Shown piece by piece: positions 63,285 to 64,000 of a DNA stretch of 64,000 nt. Where the stretch lies: contig CAJNYU010000541.1 of the NCBI GenBank assembly GCA_905331475.1, positions 124,001 through 188,000 of the forward strand, written 5' to 3'. A program made the translations under genes and the position numbers. Each line of letters opens with the position of its first letter. Position 1 is the first letter of the stretch. The stretch is from Rotaria socialis (taxonomy: Eukaryota; Rotifera; Eurotatoria; Philodinida; Philodinidae). The notes beneath the pieces are model-generated. The model saw only the letters and a program-made list of their open reading frames with translations, was not told the DNA's origin and searched no databases.

Positions 63285-64000
63285 TTCAATGTTAATCACC
63301 ACTAAAATAATGTTGATTCATCTAAATAAAAATCAAACTGATCGGAGTTTAATAGCAAACAGAAAGACGTCCAGCTGAATTGATTGTTATTTCAAGAAGA
63401 ATATAGAATAAATAAACATAAAAAAGCAAAGAGAAGACGCTTTTGATATGGAAGAATATGCTTGATATATCGAGTGATGATGAAGAACTGCCAAGGCACC
63501 GTTTTAGTCATTCATTCTTTCTTCCTCTCTTCAATTGACTTGCTATTTTCATTGGTTATTGATAACCATTTAATATTTTTATTAGATCGGTCAATCCTTT
63601 TGTAAATAGTTTTATTAATTTCTATTCATATTTTGAATGGAAAAATAATGTCAATTGGTTTTTTTAGAAAAGTAAATGAAATAGATATTTTTCTCAGATA
63701 TTGTCGCTAATAATATTATTATGAATGATTATAGCGTCATCTAGATGCATATTTTTCACTAACGATTTTTGTTGATATGTGAAAGATTTTCTTTATTAAA
63801 TAGAAGATAAGAAGAGAAAAAAGAATTTTTCTCATCATCTCGACTAAACTGTTGTCATAAAGGTCTATCTAAGCCAACTGCAAGAGTTATGGCTACTGAC
63901 AACATGACGAATTCTGTCGGTAGGTAGGTACGTTGTCGAGCGTTTTTCATGATTATGTTTAAAAAACCGAAAGGAAAATAAGAGAAAAAGATGAATTAAG
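63285..64000. promoter_or_regulatory. 5' flank of the RhoGEF gene
   Basis: Upstream of the RhoGEF start codon, where an in-frame TGA precedes the ATG, so no earlier start in that exon. This is expected to contain the 5' UTR and promoter. No specific motif, repeat or further gene is recognised up to the window edge. Confidence 0.4.

Noticed and set aside
1..64000. CRISPR arrays, operons, rRNA, tRNA or spliced-leader genes
   Set aside because: The window is eukaryotic. No regularly spaced repeats were seen, and no tRNA or rRNA signature was recognised by eye; a covariance-model scan would be the decisive test.

Overview
This is an AT-rich eukaryotic (metazoan) window. Genes are split by many short introns, mostly about 50-75 nt with GT...TTTTAG ends, and use the standard genetic code. 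The gene set (MCM8, the ciliary kinesin KIF9, an NK3/bagpipe-type homeobox gene, a DRhoGEF2-like RhoGEF with a C1 domain, THAP and C2H2 zinc-finger proteins, rhodopsin-like receptors) points to a protostome invertebrate. Intron size, codon flavour (many CGT/CGA arginines, Asn- and Ser-rich tracts) and a bacterial-type DUF2252 gene would fit a bdelloid rotifer. That placement is inference. I rebuilt gene models by hand, checking splice sites and reading-frame phase at every junction; no transcript evidence was available.

Layout. 0-6 kb: the 5' end of a small ubiquitin-fold protein (minus, cut by the window edge), a stretch with one copy of a dispersed repeat that carries an odd 96-bp inverted duplication next to an N, then a four-exon DUF2252 gene (minus). 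6-12 kb: a complete 17-exon MCM8 helicase (minus), sharing a roughly 240-bp divergent promoter with an unrecognised two-exon gene (plus). 12.6-20.2 kb: a small THAP protein, then a THAP + six-C2H2-finger (ZNF280/POGZ-like) gene (both plus), facing a convergent paralogue of the latter that lacks the THAP domain (minus). 20-24 kb: second copy of the dispersed repeat, a single-exon seven-helix membrane protein (plus) and a four-exon NK3-type homeobox gene (minus). 24-31 kb: gene-poor, with a decayed GPCR and a hAT-like MITE. 31.3-32.8 kb: a six-exon type I membrane protein of unknown family (minus). 33-38.7 kb: gene-poor, with a second hAT-like MITE. 38.8-43.3 kb: a small four-helix membrane protein (minus) divergent from a complete 14-exon KIF9 gene (plus). 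44.9-63.3 kb: one large RhoGEF gene (minus; PDZ, RGS-like, C1, DH, PH), with an alternative PDZ-less first exon and an intronless gene nested on the opposite strand.

These are ordinary independent animal genes, not an operon-like system. The most interesting points are the THAP/zinc-finger fusion with its THAP-less inverted paralogue, the two alternative N-termini of the RhoGEF gene, introns placed at or inside start codons in the two neighbouring THAP genes, two small transposons with exact 8-bp target-site duplications, and a repeat interrupted by an inverted segment at a 9-bp microhomology.
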